Assembly (NCBI RefSeq): GCF_000169195.2
Contig: NC_016023.1
Coordinates: 1,488,001 to 1,552,000 of the forward strand
DNA: 64,000 bases
Source: Heyndrickxia coagulans 36D1
GTDB lineage: Bacteria > Bacillota > Bacilli > Bacillales > Bacillaceae_C
Direction of reading: 5' to 3'
Part shown: in pieces, positions 8,607 to 18,082 of the stretch
How positions within the stretch are numbered: the first letter of the stretch is position 1
Layout of the letters: each line of letters starts with the position of its first letter
Made by a program: the position numbers and the translations under genes
Notes under the pieces: generated by a model
Database searches by the model: none
What the model was told of the DNA's origin: nothing
Seen by the model: the letters and a program-made list of their open reading frames with translations, nothing else

Positions 8607-9044
8607 TTATTTTGCCGGTGCAGATGTTTCGCCCGGCATGTTATAGACCATTTTCCCGCCGTAATGGCCGGTCAAAGCCAGCGTGGTTGTGCCAGCAATG
8701 CACAGGACAAGCACAAGCGGCATGATCCATTTATACGGTTTGAAACGGGCGAGCAGTTTGAAAAACAGGACGGCGCCGAAAATCGCCATGGTAATCAGGG
8801 CGTAATGTTCATGTGTTTCGACCATCGAATGTACCGCCTGCCCCCATTTTTCCCTTGCATCCGGAATCGCGGAGTCGCCTGTCATATAACTGGCGATTCC
8901 CATCACAAAACCGCTGCCGAATAAATACAGCGCCATCTTATTGAAAAATTCTTTTTTCCACAGTGCAACAAACTGAAAGATAACCCCGAATATCAGCAGG
9001 GCAATCGGAAAATGCACCAGTAACGGGTGTATCGGTGTTCCCAT
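8607..9044 (-). CDS. DUF2231 membrane protein, 145 aa
   Basis: The product has four membrane segments (about residues 9-30, 38-58, 80-100 and 105-125) and the N-terminal IHPLLVHFPIAL typical of DUF2231 proteins, whose conserved histidines suggest heme or metal binding. The biochemical role is unknown. The ATG has AAGAAGGGGA upstream. It is convergent with ybaK, only 13 bp apart. Confidence 0.75.
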   Translation of the reverse strand: MGTPIHPLLVHFPIALLIFGVIFQFVALWKKEFFNKMALYLFGSGFVMGIASYMTGDSAIPDAREKWGQAVHSMVETHEHYALITMAIFGAVLFFKLLARFKPYKWIMPLVLVLCIAGTTTLALTGHYGGKMVYNMPGETSAPAK

Positions 9045-9191
9045 TTTGATAATCCCCTTCTTCTTTAATTTACAGGCCCAGTATACAAGCCGTATCTGAA
9101 ATGAAACTGAAAAAACAAAATTAACTTAGAAGCTTTTCTACCCGCATGGTATGATAAAAATAAGAAATCTTTTCGGAGGAGGGGATGAAAT

Positions 9192-9869
9192 ATGAAAATT
9201 TTACTGGCGGAAGACGATAGGCGTTTCGGCAAATTGCTCCATCATATGCTGGAAAAAGAAAAACATCAGGTCGCATGGGAACAGGACGGTGAACGCGCTT
9301 ATGACGAAGCGGTGTTCGGGTCTTATGACATGCTGGTGCTGGACTGGATGATGCCCGGCCTGGAAGGGATTGAGATCTGCCGGAAACTGAGGAGACAGGG
9401 TTTCCAGGGGGGCATTATCATGGTGACGGCACGGGATGCAGTTGATGATGTGGTTGCCGGGCTTCGGGCAGGCGCAGATGATTATATTGTCAAACCATTT
9501 GCCTTTGATGAACTGGTGGCGAGGATTGATGCGCTCGGCCGCAGGAAGTTGAAAACATATCAGGAAACCATCACATGCGCTTATCTGGCATTGCATCTTG
9601 AATCCAAGCAGGCGGAAGCAAATGGCAAAATGATCCCGTTAACAAGACAGGAATACCAGCTTTGTGAATATTTCATGCGCAATAAAAACCTTGTTTTGCC
9701 GCGCGAAAAAATCATCGAGCATATTTGGGGGCTGGACGAAGATATTTCCGATAACGCGCTCGATGCCCTGGTAAAACGCGTACGTAAGAAAATTGACAGA
9801 GAAGGGGAAAGGTCCTTGATTGAAACTGTGCGGGGGCTCGGATACAGAATGAATGATGGCCATGTTTAA
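9192..9869 (+). CDS. OmpR/PhoB-type response regulator
   Basis: The product is 225 aa: receiver domain (residues 1-115) with acidic pocket EDD at 7-9, the phospho-acceptor Asp in VLDWMMP near residue 52, and Lys in IVKPF near 101; then a winged-helix DNA-binding domain (about 128-222, ending TVRGLGYRMN). A GGAGGAGGGG ribosome site precedes ATG 9192. It overlaps the sensor kinase by 17 bp, so the two are coupled. The stimulus and targets cannot be read from the sequence. Confidence 0.92.
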   Translation: MKILLAEDDRRFGKLLHHMLEKEKHQVAWEQDGERAYDEAVFGSYDMLVLDWMMPGLEGIEICRKLRRQGFQGGIIMVTARDAVDDVVAGLRAGADDYIVKPFAFDELVARIDALGRRKLKTYQETITCAYLALHLESKQAEANGKMIPLTRQEYQLCEYFMRNKNLVLPREKIIEHIWGLDEDISDNALDALVKRVRKKIDREGERSLIETVRGLGYRMNDGHV

Positions 9870-11121
9870 ACCGATCCGGAAAAACTTAACCATTGTTTAC
9901 ATATTGACCTTTTTTCTGTTTCTTATCTTTATTCTTGCCGTCATGTATGTAACCGTCCAAAAAGTGGCGGAAAGGGAACAAGCAAGAGAAATCCGCCAGT
10001 ATATGAAACAGGAGGCGGCCATCAGCAAAAGCGGGATCGCACGTTTAAAAGGAAAACCTGCCGAAAAGGTGAAGGAAGCGGACCATCCGTATTTCTACTA
10101 TATTTTTAAGCCGGACGGCACCCTGCTCAAGGGAGAGGAACTGATTCCCGGCTTCCACACAAAGATGAAAAAATTTGTTACGGAGAAAAGCTCCCCATCT
10201 GGCATGTATGAAACGGAATATAAAGAACGGCATGCAATGTACCATGCCGGGATGAGAACCGTCCCGGGCATAGGCCGTGTGTACACGGTGATTGGAATTG
10301 AAACAACAGGCGCGCATCTTGTTTTGAAAAAACTGCTTTTGCTGTTTCTATTCCTGGCTGCTGTATTTACGGGGGTGCTTGCGCTGCTCAGTTATTTTCT
10401 GGCCGGAAAAGCAATTGTGCCCATCCAGCAGGCTTTTGACAAGCAGCGGAAATTTGTGTCGGATGCATCGCATGAACTGCGGACGCCGGTCAGCGTTTTT
10501 TACAGTTCGGCTGAGCTGCTGGAACGGGAAGAGGGGGAGAATTTGAGCGCGTTCGGCAGGGGAATTGTCGCCGATTTAAAAACGGAAGCCAAATTAATGG
10601 CAGCCATGCTCGATGATTTGCTTTTCCTCGCAAGGAGCGACCAGAACGTGCAGCCGTACCGTTTCGAAGAAGTAGGGCTTTATGATTTATGCACTTCCAT
10701 CGCCCGCCGGTTCCAGTCTGGGCTGCCGGAAGAGATTCTGCTTGTGAACAACCTGCAGGACTGCCCGGTTGTCTGGGGGGATCCGACAAGGCTGCAGGAA
10801 CTGGTTTATATTTTTCTTGAAAATGCGCGCCAATACACGGAAAAAGGGTTCATCAAACTGTCGTTGTACAAAAGAGGCAGCTTTGCCGCGATTGAAATCG
10901 CGGACAGCGGAATCGGCATTGACGCCCATGACCTTCCCCGTATTTTTGAACGGTTTTACAGAGGAGATAAAGCAAGGGTGCGTGACGGAACCGGTCTCGG
11001 CTTGTCGATTGCGGAGACCATAGCGAAAAAACATGGCGGCAGGATTGAGGTGGAAAGCAAGCCGGGAGAAGGCACCATTTTTACCATTTTCATTCCTTTA
11101 AAGGAGGTGCATCATGGATAA
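9853..11121 (+). CDS. Membrane sensor histidine kinase
   Basis: The product is about 422 aa: TM1 (about 12-38), an extracellular sensor region of about 110 residues, TM2 (about 155-182), a HisKA domain with phospho-acceptor His in SHELRTP near residue 206, and a HATPase_c domain with N box (ENARQY), DSGIGI and GTGLGLSI. It has no clear HAMP domain. It is the partner of the overlapping response regulator. ATG 9853 and 9862 are both possible starts; neither has a strong ribosome site, as expected for coupled translation. Confidence 0.9.
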   Translation: MMAMFKPIRKNLTIVYILTFFLFLIFILAVMYVTVQKVAEREQAREIRQYMKQEAAISKSGIARLKGKPAEKVKEADHPYFYYIFKPDGTLLKGEELIPGFHTKMKKFVTEKSSPSGMYETEYKERHAMYHAGMRTVPGIGRVYTVIGIETTGAHLVLKKLLLLFLFLAAVFTGVLALLSYFLAGKAIVPIQQAFDKQRKFVSDASHELRTPVSVFYSSAELLEREEGENLSAFGRGIVADLKTEAKLMAAMLDDLLFLARSDQNVQPYRFEEVGLYDLCTSIARRFQSGLPEEILLVNNLQDCPVVWGDPTRLQELVYIFLENARQYTEKGFIKLSLYKRGSFAAIEIADSGIGIDAHDLPRIFERFYRGDKARVRDGTGLGLSIAETIAKKHGGRIEVESKPGEGTIFTIFIPLKEVHHG

Positions 11122-11290
11122 ACTGGAAGTGGAATACCAAATTGCCGATTTGAAAGCGGATTATGTCCGCCTGCAGCAGGATTTGGAAAAACTTGAGTAT
11201 GTAAAAGGGAATCTCCACCCGCTCGAAAAACAGCTCGCGGAGATTGAACAGGCATTAAAGAAACTGTACCAGCAACTGGACCGCTTTTAA
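11114..11290 (+). CDS. Small coiled-coil protein, 58 aa (SE1832-like)
   Basis: ATG 11114 overlaps the end of the kinase gene by 8 bp and has AAAGGAGG 6 nt upstream, so it is the third gene of the operon. The product (MDKLEVEYQIADLKADYVRL...) is a charged, heptad-rich helix throughout. It resembles the short SE1832-type proteins of Firmicutes as I remember them. Function is unknown; the coupling hints at a link to the two-component system. Confidence 0.7.
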   Translation: MDKLEVEYQIADLKADYVRLQQDLEKLEYVKGNLHPLEKQLAEIEQALKKLYQQLDRF

Positions 11291-11407
11291 TCCTTTGCTT
11301 GCAAAGAAGGGGCGGTTGCTGCTTTTTCACCGGATCACCCCAACTTTAATAAGACTGCAAGAGCCGGTTCCGGCAGAAAAGGAAAAACGGTTTCCCCGGG
11401 TTTAAGC

Positions 11408-11458
11408 AAAAAAAAGCGGCAAATGCTGCTTTTATGCAGGTATCGCCGCTTTTTTCTA
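11408..11458. terminator. Bidirectional terminator
   Basis: Stem AAAAAAAGCGGC (about 11409-11420) / GCCGCTTTTTT (11445-11455) has T-runs on both strands. It serves the two-component operon and the convergent hydrolase gene, whose stop overlaps its right edge. Confidence 0.85.
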
Positions 11459-12322
11459 TTTTTTTGCATCCCAAAGAAAGTCCGTGACAATCCGGTCCAC
11501 GCGCTTATTCTCATGAAGGCTGCTGTGTTGCGCATTTTTTCCGTAAACAATTTTGGACGTATACTGCTTTTTCGGCACGATGAACCTACCGCCAAGCGCG
11601 CTGTCCAGGGAAACAAGGGAATCCCCCAATGCCGGTTTTTCCACAACGCCTGCAATGGCAAGCACCTGAATATGCGGGCTGAAGCGGTTTTTGTTGGCAT
11701 ATAAAGCTTTGAACGCTACGGAACCCGGAAGCAGGTCGCGCGCCGCATCGCCGGTATTATTCGGATTTTGCTTAAAAACACGGATAAGCACGCCTTCATA
11801 AGGGCTTCCAATCGTGACAAGCTTTTGAATGACCGGATATTGCCGCCTGCCGGAAGTATCTTCAATATATTTTGTGCAAATCAAACCGCCCATCGAATGT
11901 CCGACGAGATTTGCTTCTTTCACATTGTATTTCGTATAAAGAATGTGCATGGTTTTTTCAAGCCAGCTGGCCGTTTGCCGGAAACTTGCACGGTTATCGG
12001 AAAAAATGACCTGGATCATCGGATGCCGGGCCCGGTTGGAAATTTCCCCATTGACCACAATCATCCCGTCTTTTGTGACGCGAATCACCATTGCTTTTTC
12101 AGCAACTCCGCTTTTTTCCAGCCGACCGAGCATCCCATTAAACGATCGGGCCGTTCCTTTATAGCCGTGTACGAACACAGTCGGAACGGGTTTTTGTGCC
12201 GGCGGGGCCGCAGCGGCATTGCTTTTGTCCGTACGATAGGAAAACCATACAGTTGAAAGGCTGAGCATAAGAAACAAACAAATCATGGCCAGAATCGCAT
12301 TCCGACGCTGGATATATGGCAT
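11456..12322 (-). CDS. Alpha/beta hydrolase, DUF915 family, exported or membrane-anchored
   Basis: The product is 288 aa. An N-terminal hydrophobic segment (residues 9-27) serves as signal or anchor. The hydrolase fold follows, with an oxyanion region FVHGYKGT (near 51) and the nucleophile elbow GHSMGG (near 145), plus a C-terminal catalytic His candidate in AQHSSLHEN. DUF915 proteins are extracellular lipase-like hydrolases of unknown substrate. The ATG has AAGGGGTG upstream. Confidence 0.8.
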   Translation of the reverse strand: MPYIQRRNAILAMICLFLMLSLSTVWFSYRTDKSNAAAAPPAQKPVPTVFVHGYKGTARSFNGMLGRLEKSGVAEKAMVIRVTKDGMIVVNGEISNRARHPMIQVIFSDNRASFRQTASWLEKTMHILYTKYNVKEANLVGHSMGGLICTKYIEDTSGRRQYPVIQKLVTIGSPYEGVLIRVFKQNPNNTGDAARDLLPGSVAFKALYANKNRFSPHIQVLAIAGVVEKPALGDSLVSLDSALGGRFIVPKKQYTSKIVYGKNAQHSSLHENKRVDRIVTDFLWDAKK

Positions 12323-12474
12323 GCTAACACCCCTTGATGGAAGTCATGGTGTAACTTTCCTGCGAAATGATGTTTATTTTATCATACAAAGTAGCGAAAG
12401 GGAATAGGGAGAAAGCGGTTGTAACAGAATTTTTCCGATGCCATTGACGGAGAAAAAGTTTCATTCTATGATGT

Positions 12475-12489
12475 TGGAAAGCGCTGTTT
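12475..12489 (+). promoter_or_regulatory. Possible CcpA cre-like site
   Basis: TGGAAAGCGCTGTTT contains the AAAGCGCT centre of the optimal symmetric cre but deviates at about four flanking positions. It lies about 90 bp upstream of the MurR/RpiR start. Suggestive only. Confidence 0.25.
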
Positions 12490-12577
12490 TCTTTACTGGT
12501 GAATAGGCAGGCGTAAAGGCGGGAAAACGCCTGTTGCCTCGCGTATACCAATGATGGTTATAAATGGAGGAAAAGTT

Positions 12578-13426
12578 GTGGATTCAATACTTGAACGAAT
12601 TCAAAAGGAAATGCATCACTTTACGGGCACAGAGAAGAAAATTGGCACATATATTTTGGAACATCCCGAAATGGTTCCGACAATGACCACAAAGGATTTA
12701 TCGGAAAAAACCGGTGTAAGCGAGTCGAGCGTTGTCCGGTTTTGCAAAACGATCGGCATTGCGAGCTTTAAGACGTTTAAGCTGGAGCTTGTGAAAAATT
12801 TAACTTTAACCGAAAGTCATATGACAGACTTTTCAATTTTGCAACAAAAAGATTCTCCTTATGATTTATTCCAAAAAGTTACGTATGGGAATAAGAAGGC
12901 GATAGAATCGTGTGTTTCTTCCCTTGACAGGAGAGAACTGGAAAAAGCCGCCAACGTGCTTGAAAATGCTAGAAAAGTGGTGTTTTTTGGTGTCGGCGGG
13001 TCGGTAACTGCCGCTGTCGATGCATGCTATAAATTTACAAGGCTGGGGTGCCAGTCCATTTTTTCCCAAGATTATCATTATCTAATCTCCCTAATCCCTT
13101 ACATGAATAAGATGGATGTGTTTGTGGCGCTCAGCGTTTCCGGGCGGACGAAGGATGTGCTCGAACTCGCTGATTTTGCGAAAAGGAAAGGGGCAAAAGT
13201 GATTGCCATCACGAATATGGAGAAATCCCCGCTGTACAAAGAAGCGGATATCAGGCTTTGCACGCCGATAACCGAGGAAGATTTCCGGATCGGAACGACG
13301 TCTTCGAGAATGGCGCAGCTGAATATCATTGACGCGCTCTATTTAAGTGTTTTTCAGCGCAAGGGGGAAGACATTTTGAAGTATTACAATGAAACGAGAA
13401 ACGAATACCTCAGGCTGCGAAGATAA
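12578..13426 (+). CDS. MurR/RpiR-family transcriptional regulator
   Basis: The product is about 282 aa: an N-terminal HTH_6 domain (about 1-77, with TTKDLSEKTGVSESSVVRFCK) and a C-terminal SIS sugar-phosphate-binding domain (about 115-260, including VFFGVGGS and ALSVSGRTKDV). GTG 12578 follows GGAGG at 7 nt; an upstream in-frame ATG at 12551 precedes the ribosome site and is rejected. Family members sense phosphosugars. No sugar operon is adjacent, so the target is probably elsewhere. Confidence 0.85.
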   Translation: MDSILERIQKEMHHFTGTEKKIGTYILEHPEMVPTMTTKDLSEKTGVSESSVVRFCKTIGIASFKTFKLELVKNLTLTESHMTDFSILQQKDSPYDLFQKVTYGNKKAIESCVSSLDRRELEKAANVLENARKVVFFGVGGSVTAAVDACYKFTRLGCQSIFSQDYHYLISLIPYMNKMDVFVALSVSGRTKDVLELADFAKRKGAKVIAITNMEKSPLYKEADIRLCTPITEEDFRIGTTSSRMAQLNIIDALYLSVFQRKGEDILKYYNETRNEYLRLRR

Positions 13427-13469
13427 CGGGAATTTTGTAAAAGCCCCTACACAAGATTTATATCTTTCT

Positions 13470-13510
13470 TTTACAAATCCAACATACTTCCTTCAAAATC
13501 CTTTTTTACA
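13470..13510 (+). promoter_or_regulatory. PhoP-box-like array upstream of the phosphatase
   Basis: Hexamers TTTACA (13470), AACATA (13481), TTCAAA (13492) and TTTTTA (13503) occur at exactly 11-bp steps. This matches the TT(A/T/C)ACA direct repeats with about 5-bp spacers bound by PhoP in B. subtilis. The array lies just upstream of an alkaline phosphatase, a classic Pho regulon gene. Confidence 0.65.
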
Positions 13511-13552
13511 ATAAGAGGCGTAAGCACAAAACGAAAAAGGGGAGGAAGAACA

Positions 13553-14824
13553 TTGGGTAAAAAGAACCGTATGATGAAAGCGGCAATTGCCTTGTCTGCA
13601 GTGGCGGTATTGGGGATATCCGGGATTGCAAATGCAAAAGCTTACAAGCCTTCGCAACACACCGGTCACGCAACTTCCGCGAAGACGAAGAACGTGATTC
13701 TGTTTGTCGGGGATGGTATGGGGGCTGCGCAGCGGGATGCGATCCGCCTTGCTTCAACCGGCCTGAGCGGGGACCTTGAAATGAACAAAATGCCGTATAC
13801 GGGGGTTGTACATACAAGCTCCACCTCCGTGGTGACCGATTCGGCTGCAGCTGCGACCGCTATGGCATCAGGCGTCAAAACGTATAACGGGGCAATCGGT
13901 GTTGATGCCAATAAAGTAAGCAAAAAGACCGTTCTTGAAGAAGCAAAGCAAGCCGGCAAAGCAACAGGATTGGTCACAACAAGTCAAATCACAGATGCAA
14001 CGCCTGCCGCTTTCGGTGCCCATGTCAAAAACCGTTCCGAACAGAGCAAAATTGCAAAGCAATACTTGGAAAACAGCAAAGTGGACGTGCTGCTCGGCGG
14101 CGGGGAAGATTACTGGTACCCGAAAGGCTCACAGGGCGCTTATGAAGACCATCCGGCAAAAGATCCTTCCGAAGCAAGCAAAGGCACGGAAGGAAATCTT
14201 GTCAGCAAAGCGAAACGGCTCGGTTACCAGTATGTGACAAATGCTTCCGGGTTGAAAAAGGCAGGCGGGAATAAGCTTTTAGGCCTTTTTGCCAATGAAG
14301 AAATGTTTGAACAGCGAGAGGAGGGCCATGGCGACCAGTATGACCCGGTTGTTTCGCTTCCGCAAATGACGGAAAAAGCAATCAGCACGCTGTCAAAAAA
14401 TAAAAAAGGCTTTTTCCTGATGGTTGAAGAAGAAGCGATCGATGAAATGGCCCATGAAAATAATGCCTCCCAGCTGATCAAGGCGGGCCGGCAACTGGAT
14501 AATGCCGTTAAAGCGGCAAAAGATTATGCGAAAAAGCACCCGGATACACTTGTGCTTGTCCTGGCCGACCATGACTGCGGCGGCATGACGGTTGAAAACG
14601 TCGAGCACAGCGATGAATCCGGGGACGGCATTTCAAAAGAAGACGGACCGTTCCAGGTGGCGGGTTCCAGCGAGCAATTTGTCGTGGACTGGACAACTTC
14701 TGGCCATACGGCAGCCGACATTCCGCTTACGGCGACAGGAAGCGGCGCATCGTTGTTTGAAGGTACTTATGAAAACACATATATTCATGATGCGTTGCTG
14801 AGAGCGATGGGGTTGAAAAAATAA
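13553..14824 (+). CDS. phoA: Secreted alkaline phosphatase
   Basis: The product is 423 aa: a Sec signal peptide (about residues 1-28, basic start then a hydrophobic core, ANA site), the metal-binding FVGDGMG near 51, the nucleophile Ser in VTDSAAAATA near 92, and metal ligands in LADHDCGG and SGHTAAD. It hydrolyses phosphomonoesters outside the cell. The TTG start at 13553 is backed by GGGGAGG. The upstream PhoP-like array implies induction by phosphate starvation. Its ORF ends at 14824; the next gene begins about 100 bp later. Confidence 0.92.
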   Translation: MGKKNRMMKAAIALSAVAVLGISGIANAKAYKPSQHTGHATSAKTKNVILFVGDGMGAAQRDAIRLASTGLSGDLEMNKMPYTGVVHTSSTSVVTDSAAAATAMASGVKTYNGAIGVDANKVSKKTVLEEAKQAGKATGLVTTSQITDATPAAFGAHVKNRSEQSKIAKQYLENSKVDVLLGGGEDYWYPKGSQGAYEDHPAKDPSEASKGTEGNLVSKAKRLGYQYVTNASGLKKAGGNKLLGLFANEEMFEQREEGHGDQYDPVVSLPQMTEKAISTLSKNKKGFFLMVEEEAIDEMAHENNASQLIKAGRQLDNAVKAAKDYAKKHPDTLVLVLADHDCGGMTVENVEHSDESGDGISKEDGPFQVAGSSEQFVVDWTTSGHTAADIPLTATGSGASLFEGTYENTYIHDALLRAMGLKK

Positions 14825-14926
14825 TATATAGCGGGCCGGACAACTGCCGGAGTGGTTTTCTTCGTATACCGCCCCGGCAAAATCTGTTATAATAGAGGCA
14901 AATTTTGCGGAAAGGATGGGAGCCTT

Positions 14927-17101
14927 GTGGCAGCAATGGATAAAGCCAGACAGGTTTTAAAACAATATTATGGCTATGACCATTTTCGCCGCGGGCAGGA
15001 AGCCATTATCAGCCAGATCATGGATGGCAAGGATACATTGGGCATGATGCCGACCGGCGGGGGAAAGTCGGTTTGCTACCAGGTGCCGGCCATGCTTTTA
15101 CCAGGGGTCACGCTTGTCATTTCGCCGCTGATTTCCTTGATGAAAGACCAGGTGGATACACTGGAAAACATCGGGATACCGGCAACATATGTGAACAGCT
15201 CCCTGAATCCGGCAGAAATCGATGAGCGGCTTGCGGCTGCATCAACAGGCGCATACAAATTAATCTATCTCGCACCGGAACGGCTCGAATTTTCTCCTTT
15301 TTTACATCTTCTCGAAAACATCAATGTCTCCCTTATTGCTGTTGATGAAGCGCATTGTATCTCACAATGGGGTCACGACTTCCGCCCAAGCTACCGTTTA
15401 ATCGAAAAATTGATTTCCCAATTCAAGCCAAAGCCGGTGACGCTTGCTTTAACCGCTACCGCAACGCCGCAGGTAAAGGAAGACATTTGCCGGCTGCTTA
15501 TGATTCCGGAAGAAAACACGGTGGCGACAGGTTTTGCCCGTGAGAACCTGCATTTTCAGGTGGTGAAAGGCCAGAACCGCGATGCCTTTGTACTGGACTA
15601 CATCCTGAAAAATGCAAACCAGTCCGGGATACTTTACACGGCAACGAGAAAAGAGACCGAACGCATTTACAATTTTCTTGTTAAAAATGGCATTCGTGCG
15701 GGAAAATATCATGCAGGGATGAAAGAAGCGGAGCGCGACAGCTTTCAGGACCGGTTTTTATACGATGATATTTCCGTCATGGTCGCCACTTCCGCGTTCG
15801 GAATGGGGATTGATAAAAGCAATGTGCGGTTTGTCATCCATTATAATTTGCCGAAAAATATGGAGGCGTATTACCAGGAAGCAGGACGGGCCGGGCGCGA
15901 CGGGGAGGAAAGCGACTGTATTTTGCTGTTTGCCCCCCAAGATATCCATACGCAAACTTTTTTAATCGAGCAGTCAGCAAATGAAGACAGAAAACCGGGC
16001 GAGTATGCCAAGTTACGAAAAATGCTGGACTACTGCCATACGGAAGGCTGTTTTCAGCAGTTCATTTTGCATTATTTCGGCGAGAAAGAGACACAGCCAT
16101 GTGGTAAATGCGGCAACTGCCTGGATACCCGCGCAAAAACAGACGTGACAAAAGAAGCGCAAATGGTTTTTTCCTGTGTCAAAAGGATGCAGGAACGGTT
16201 CGGCAAAACGATGATTGCAAAAGTACTGGCCGGATCAAACGACCAGAAAATCAGGCAATTCGGTTTTGACAAGCTGTCCACTTTTGGCATTATGAAAGAC
16301 AAAACGCAAAAAGAAGTGGCAGAACTGATTGATTTTCTGACAGCTGACGGTTTTTTGCGTGCCAAAGACGGTACATACCCGGTGCTTATGCTGACCAAAA
16401 AGGCAGTGGAAGTCCTGCTTTCAAAAAAACAGGTTTTCCGGAAAGAAAGTGTCAGGGCGCAGCAAATTGCATCCGATAACCTTTTATTCGAAAAACTGCG
16501 GACACTTCGCAAAGAGATTGCTGACCGTGAAAAAATACCGCCTTATATTGTCTTTTCCGACCAGTCGCTAAGGGAAATGAGTGCCAGAATGCCTATAACC
16601 AGGGAAGCGTTCCTGCAGGTGAAAGGGGTTGGGGAAAGAAAGGTGGAACAGTACGCCGAGCTGTTTATGCGCGTGATCCGGACTTACATGGAAGAAGAAG
16701 GGATACAAGCACAAGCGCAGCCGAAAGCATTGCCGCATACAAAAAAGGTGCATGAAGACGGGAAAGAAAAAAGCCATCATGTGACATACCGCCTGTTGCA
16801 AGAAGGAAAAACGATCCGTGAAATCGCGGAAATCCGCGGCATGTCGGAAAGAACGATTGAAACGCATGTGATCAAATGTTCAGACGAGGGATTTCCGGTA
16901 GAATGGAGCCGCTTTATTCCCGAAAGGTACCGGGAGCGAATCGCGGATGCCATAAACCGGGCAGGTTCCGGGCGGCTAACGCCGATAAAGGAATTGTTGC
17001 CGGATGAGGTCAGTTATTTTATGATCCGGGCCTTCTTACAGGAAAGGAAGCATCATGCGGAACAAGAAAAACCAGCATCATATATATCTGGAGGGGATTG
17101 A
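14927..17101 (+). CDS. recQ: RecQ DNA helicase with C-terminal HTH_40 extension
   Basis: The product is about 724 aa. The SF2 helicase core has Walker A (TGGGKSVCYQ), DEAH (VDEAHCISQWGHDFR) and motif VI (QEAGRAGRDG). A zinc-binding region (CGKCGNC), an RQC winged helix and an HRDC domain (about 515-590) follow. The last 130 residues carry a helix-turn-helix extension (TIREIAEIRGMSERTIETHV) of the HTH_40 type, making it longer than B. subtilis RecQ (about 590 aa). GTG 14927 is preceded by AAAGGATGGG; a TATAAT lies at about 14887-14892. It unwinds 3'-5' in recombination and fork repair. Confidence 0.9.
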   Translation: MAAMDKARQVLKQYYGYDHFRRGQEAIISQIMDGKDTLGMMPTGGGKSVCYQVPAMLLPGVTLVISPLISLMKDQVDTLENIGIPATYVNSSLNPAEIDERLAAASTGAYKLIYLAPERLEFSPFLHLLENINVSLIAVDEAHCISQWGHDFRPSYRLIEKLISQFKPKPVTLALTATATPQVKEDICRLLMIPEENTVATGFARENLHFQVVKGQNRDAFVLDYILKNANQSGILYTATRKETERIYNFLVKNGIRAGKYHAGMKEAERDSFQDRFLYDDISVMVATSAFGMGIDKSNVRFVIHYNLPKNMEAYYQEAGRAGRDGEESDCILLFAPQDIHTQTFLIEQSANEDRKPGEYAKLRKMLDYCHTEGCFQQFILHYFGEKETQPCGKCGNCLDTRAKTDVTKEAQMVFSCVKRMQERFGKTMIAKVLAGSNDQKIRQFGFDKLSTFGIMKDKTQKEVAELIDFLTADGFLRAKDGTYPVLMLTKKAVEVLLSKKQVFRKESVRAQQIASDNLLFEKLRTLRKEIADREKIPPYIVFSDQSLREMSARMPITREAFLQVKGVGERKVEQYAELFMRVIRTYMEEEGIQAQAQPKALPHTKKVHEDGKEKSHHVTYRLLQEGKTIREIAEIRGMSERTIETHVIKCSDEGFPVEWSRFIPERYRERIADAINRAGSGRLTPIKELLPDEVSYFMIRAFLQERKHHAEQEKPASYISGGD

Positions 17102-17105
17102 CATC

Positions 17106-17972
17106 ATGATTGAATGTATCGCATCCGATATGGATGGCACTTTGCTCAACTCAAGGCAGGAAGTCAGCCCGGCAAATGCCGAAGCGATTAAACTGGCGCA
17201 GAAAAAAGGGATTCACTTTGTCGTGACAACAGGCCGGTCTTATGAAGAAGCGCGGCTTGTGCTCGATCCTGTCGGCATTGACTGTACGGTAATCGGGCTG
17301 AACGGGGCCGAAGTGCGGGATGAAAAGGGAAAATTACTCAAAACAAGCGGGCTGGATCCCCTGACAGCTTCCCAGGTGGCCGATGTTTTCGACCAACTCG
17401 GCATTTATTATGAATTTTTTACCAATAAAGGTACCTATACGGAAGATTACGAGGAAAACATGGATATGCTGGTCAATTTGTTCCATACCGCAAACCCCGA
17501 AGTGCCGGTGGAAGAAGTGCGGAACTATATTGAGCAGCGCGGCATCCGGAGATACGTCCATAATATTCGAGATACAAAGGATATTTTTCACGATCCGTCC
17601 ATTTTGTTTTACAAAATATTGGCCTTCAATGAAGATGAACAAAGGCTCCGACAAATCGGCAAGCACCTTGAAAAAGATTTTCCCGATATTAAAGTGACTT
17701 CATCAGGATTCCGTAATATTGAAATCAACCATGTGTCGGCGCAAAAAGGGATTGCGCTCAAGGAATACACGGAAAAACACGGGCTCTCAATGGAGAAAAC
17801 GATGGCTATCGGGGACAACTTAAATGATATTTCCATGCTCGAAAGGGTGGGCTATCCGTTTGCGATGGGAAATGCCGAAAATGAAGTATTGGAAATTTGC
17901 CGCTACCGGACGAAAAGAAATGATGAAGACGGCGTGGCAAAAGCGATTTACAGAATGCTTGAAATGGGTTAG
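17106..17972 (+). CDS. Cof-type HAD-superfamily phosphatase
   Basis: The product is 288 aa: HAD motif I at the N-terminus (SDMDGTLLNS), motif II in VTTGRS, the C2-type cap in the middle, and motifs III/IV near the end (GDNLNDISML). Cof-type enzymes dephosphorylate sugar phosphates or cofactors such as FMN or PLP; the substrate is not predictable. ATG 17106 follows GGAGGGG that overlaps the recQ stop, so it is probably cotranscribed with recQ. Confidence 0.87.
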   Translation: MIECIASDMDGTLLNSRQEVSPANAEAIKLAQKKGIHFVVTTGRSYEEARLVLDPVGIDCTVIGLNGAEVRDEKGKLLKTSGLDPLTASQVADVFDQLGIYYEFFTNKGTYTEDYEENMDMLVNLFHTANPEVPVEEVRNYIEQRGIRRYVHNIRDTKDIFHDPSILFYKILAFNEDEQRLRQIGKHLEKDFPDIKVTSSGFRNIEINHVSAQKGIALKEYTEKHGLSMEKTMAIGDNLNDISMLERVGYPFAMGNAENEVLEICRYRTKRNDEDGVAKAIYRMLEMG

Positions 17973-17978
17973 AACCCA

Positions 17979-18023
17979 TTGCCCCCGCCCCGGTTTATAT
18001 TTGATAAACCGAGGGCAGGGGGT
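17979..18023. other. Strong GC-rich hairpin without T-run
   Basis: CCCCCGCCCCGGTTTAT pairs with ATAAACC...GAGGGCAGGGGG. There is no T-tract on the plus side, so it is not a canonical terminator, but it probably blocks or stabilises the convergent transcripts of the HAD gene and bshB2. Confidence 0.5.
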
Positions 18024-18082
18024 CTGGCAGGCAGAGTTCCTTGCACGACTCAACGATTGGCGCCTTTATGGGTTAATTACCC

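Noticed and set aside
12551-12577. Upstream ATG start for the MurR/RpiR regulator
   Set aside because: It precedes the GGAGG ribosome site; GTG 12578 has correct spacing.
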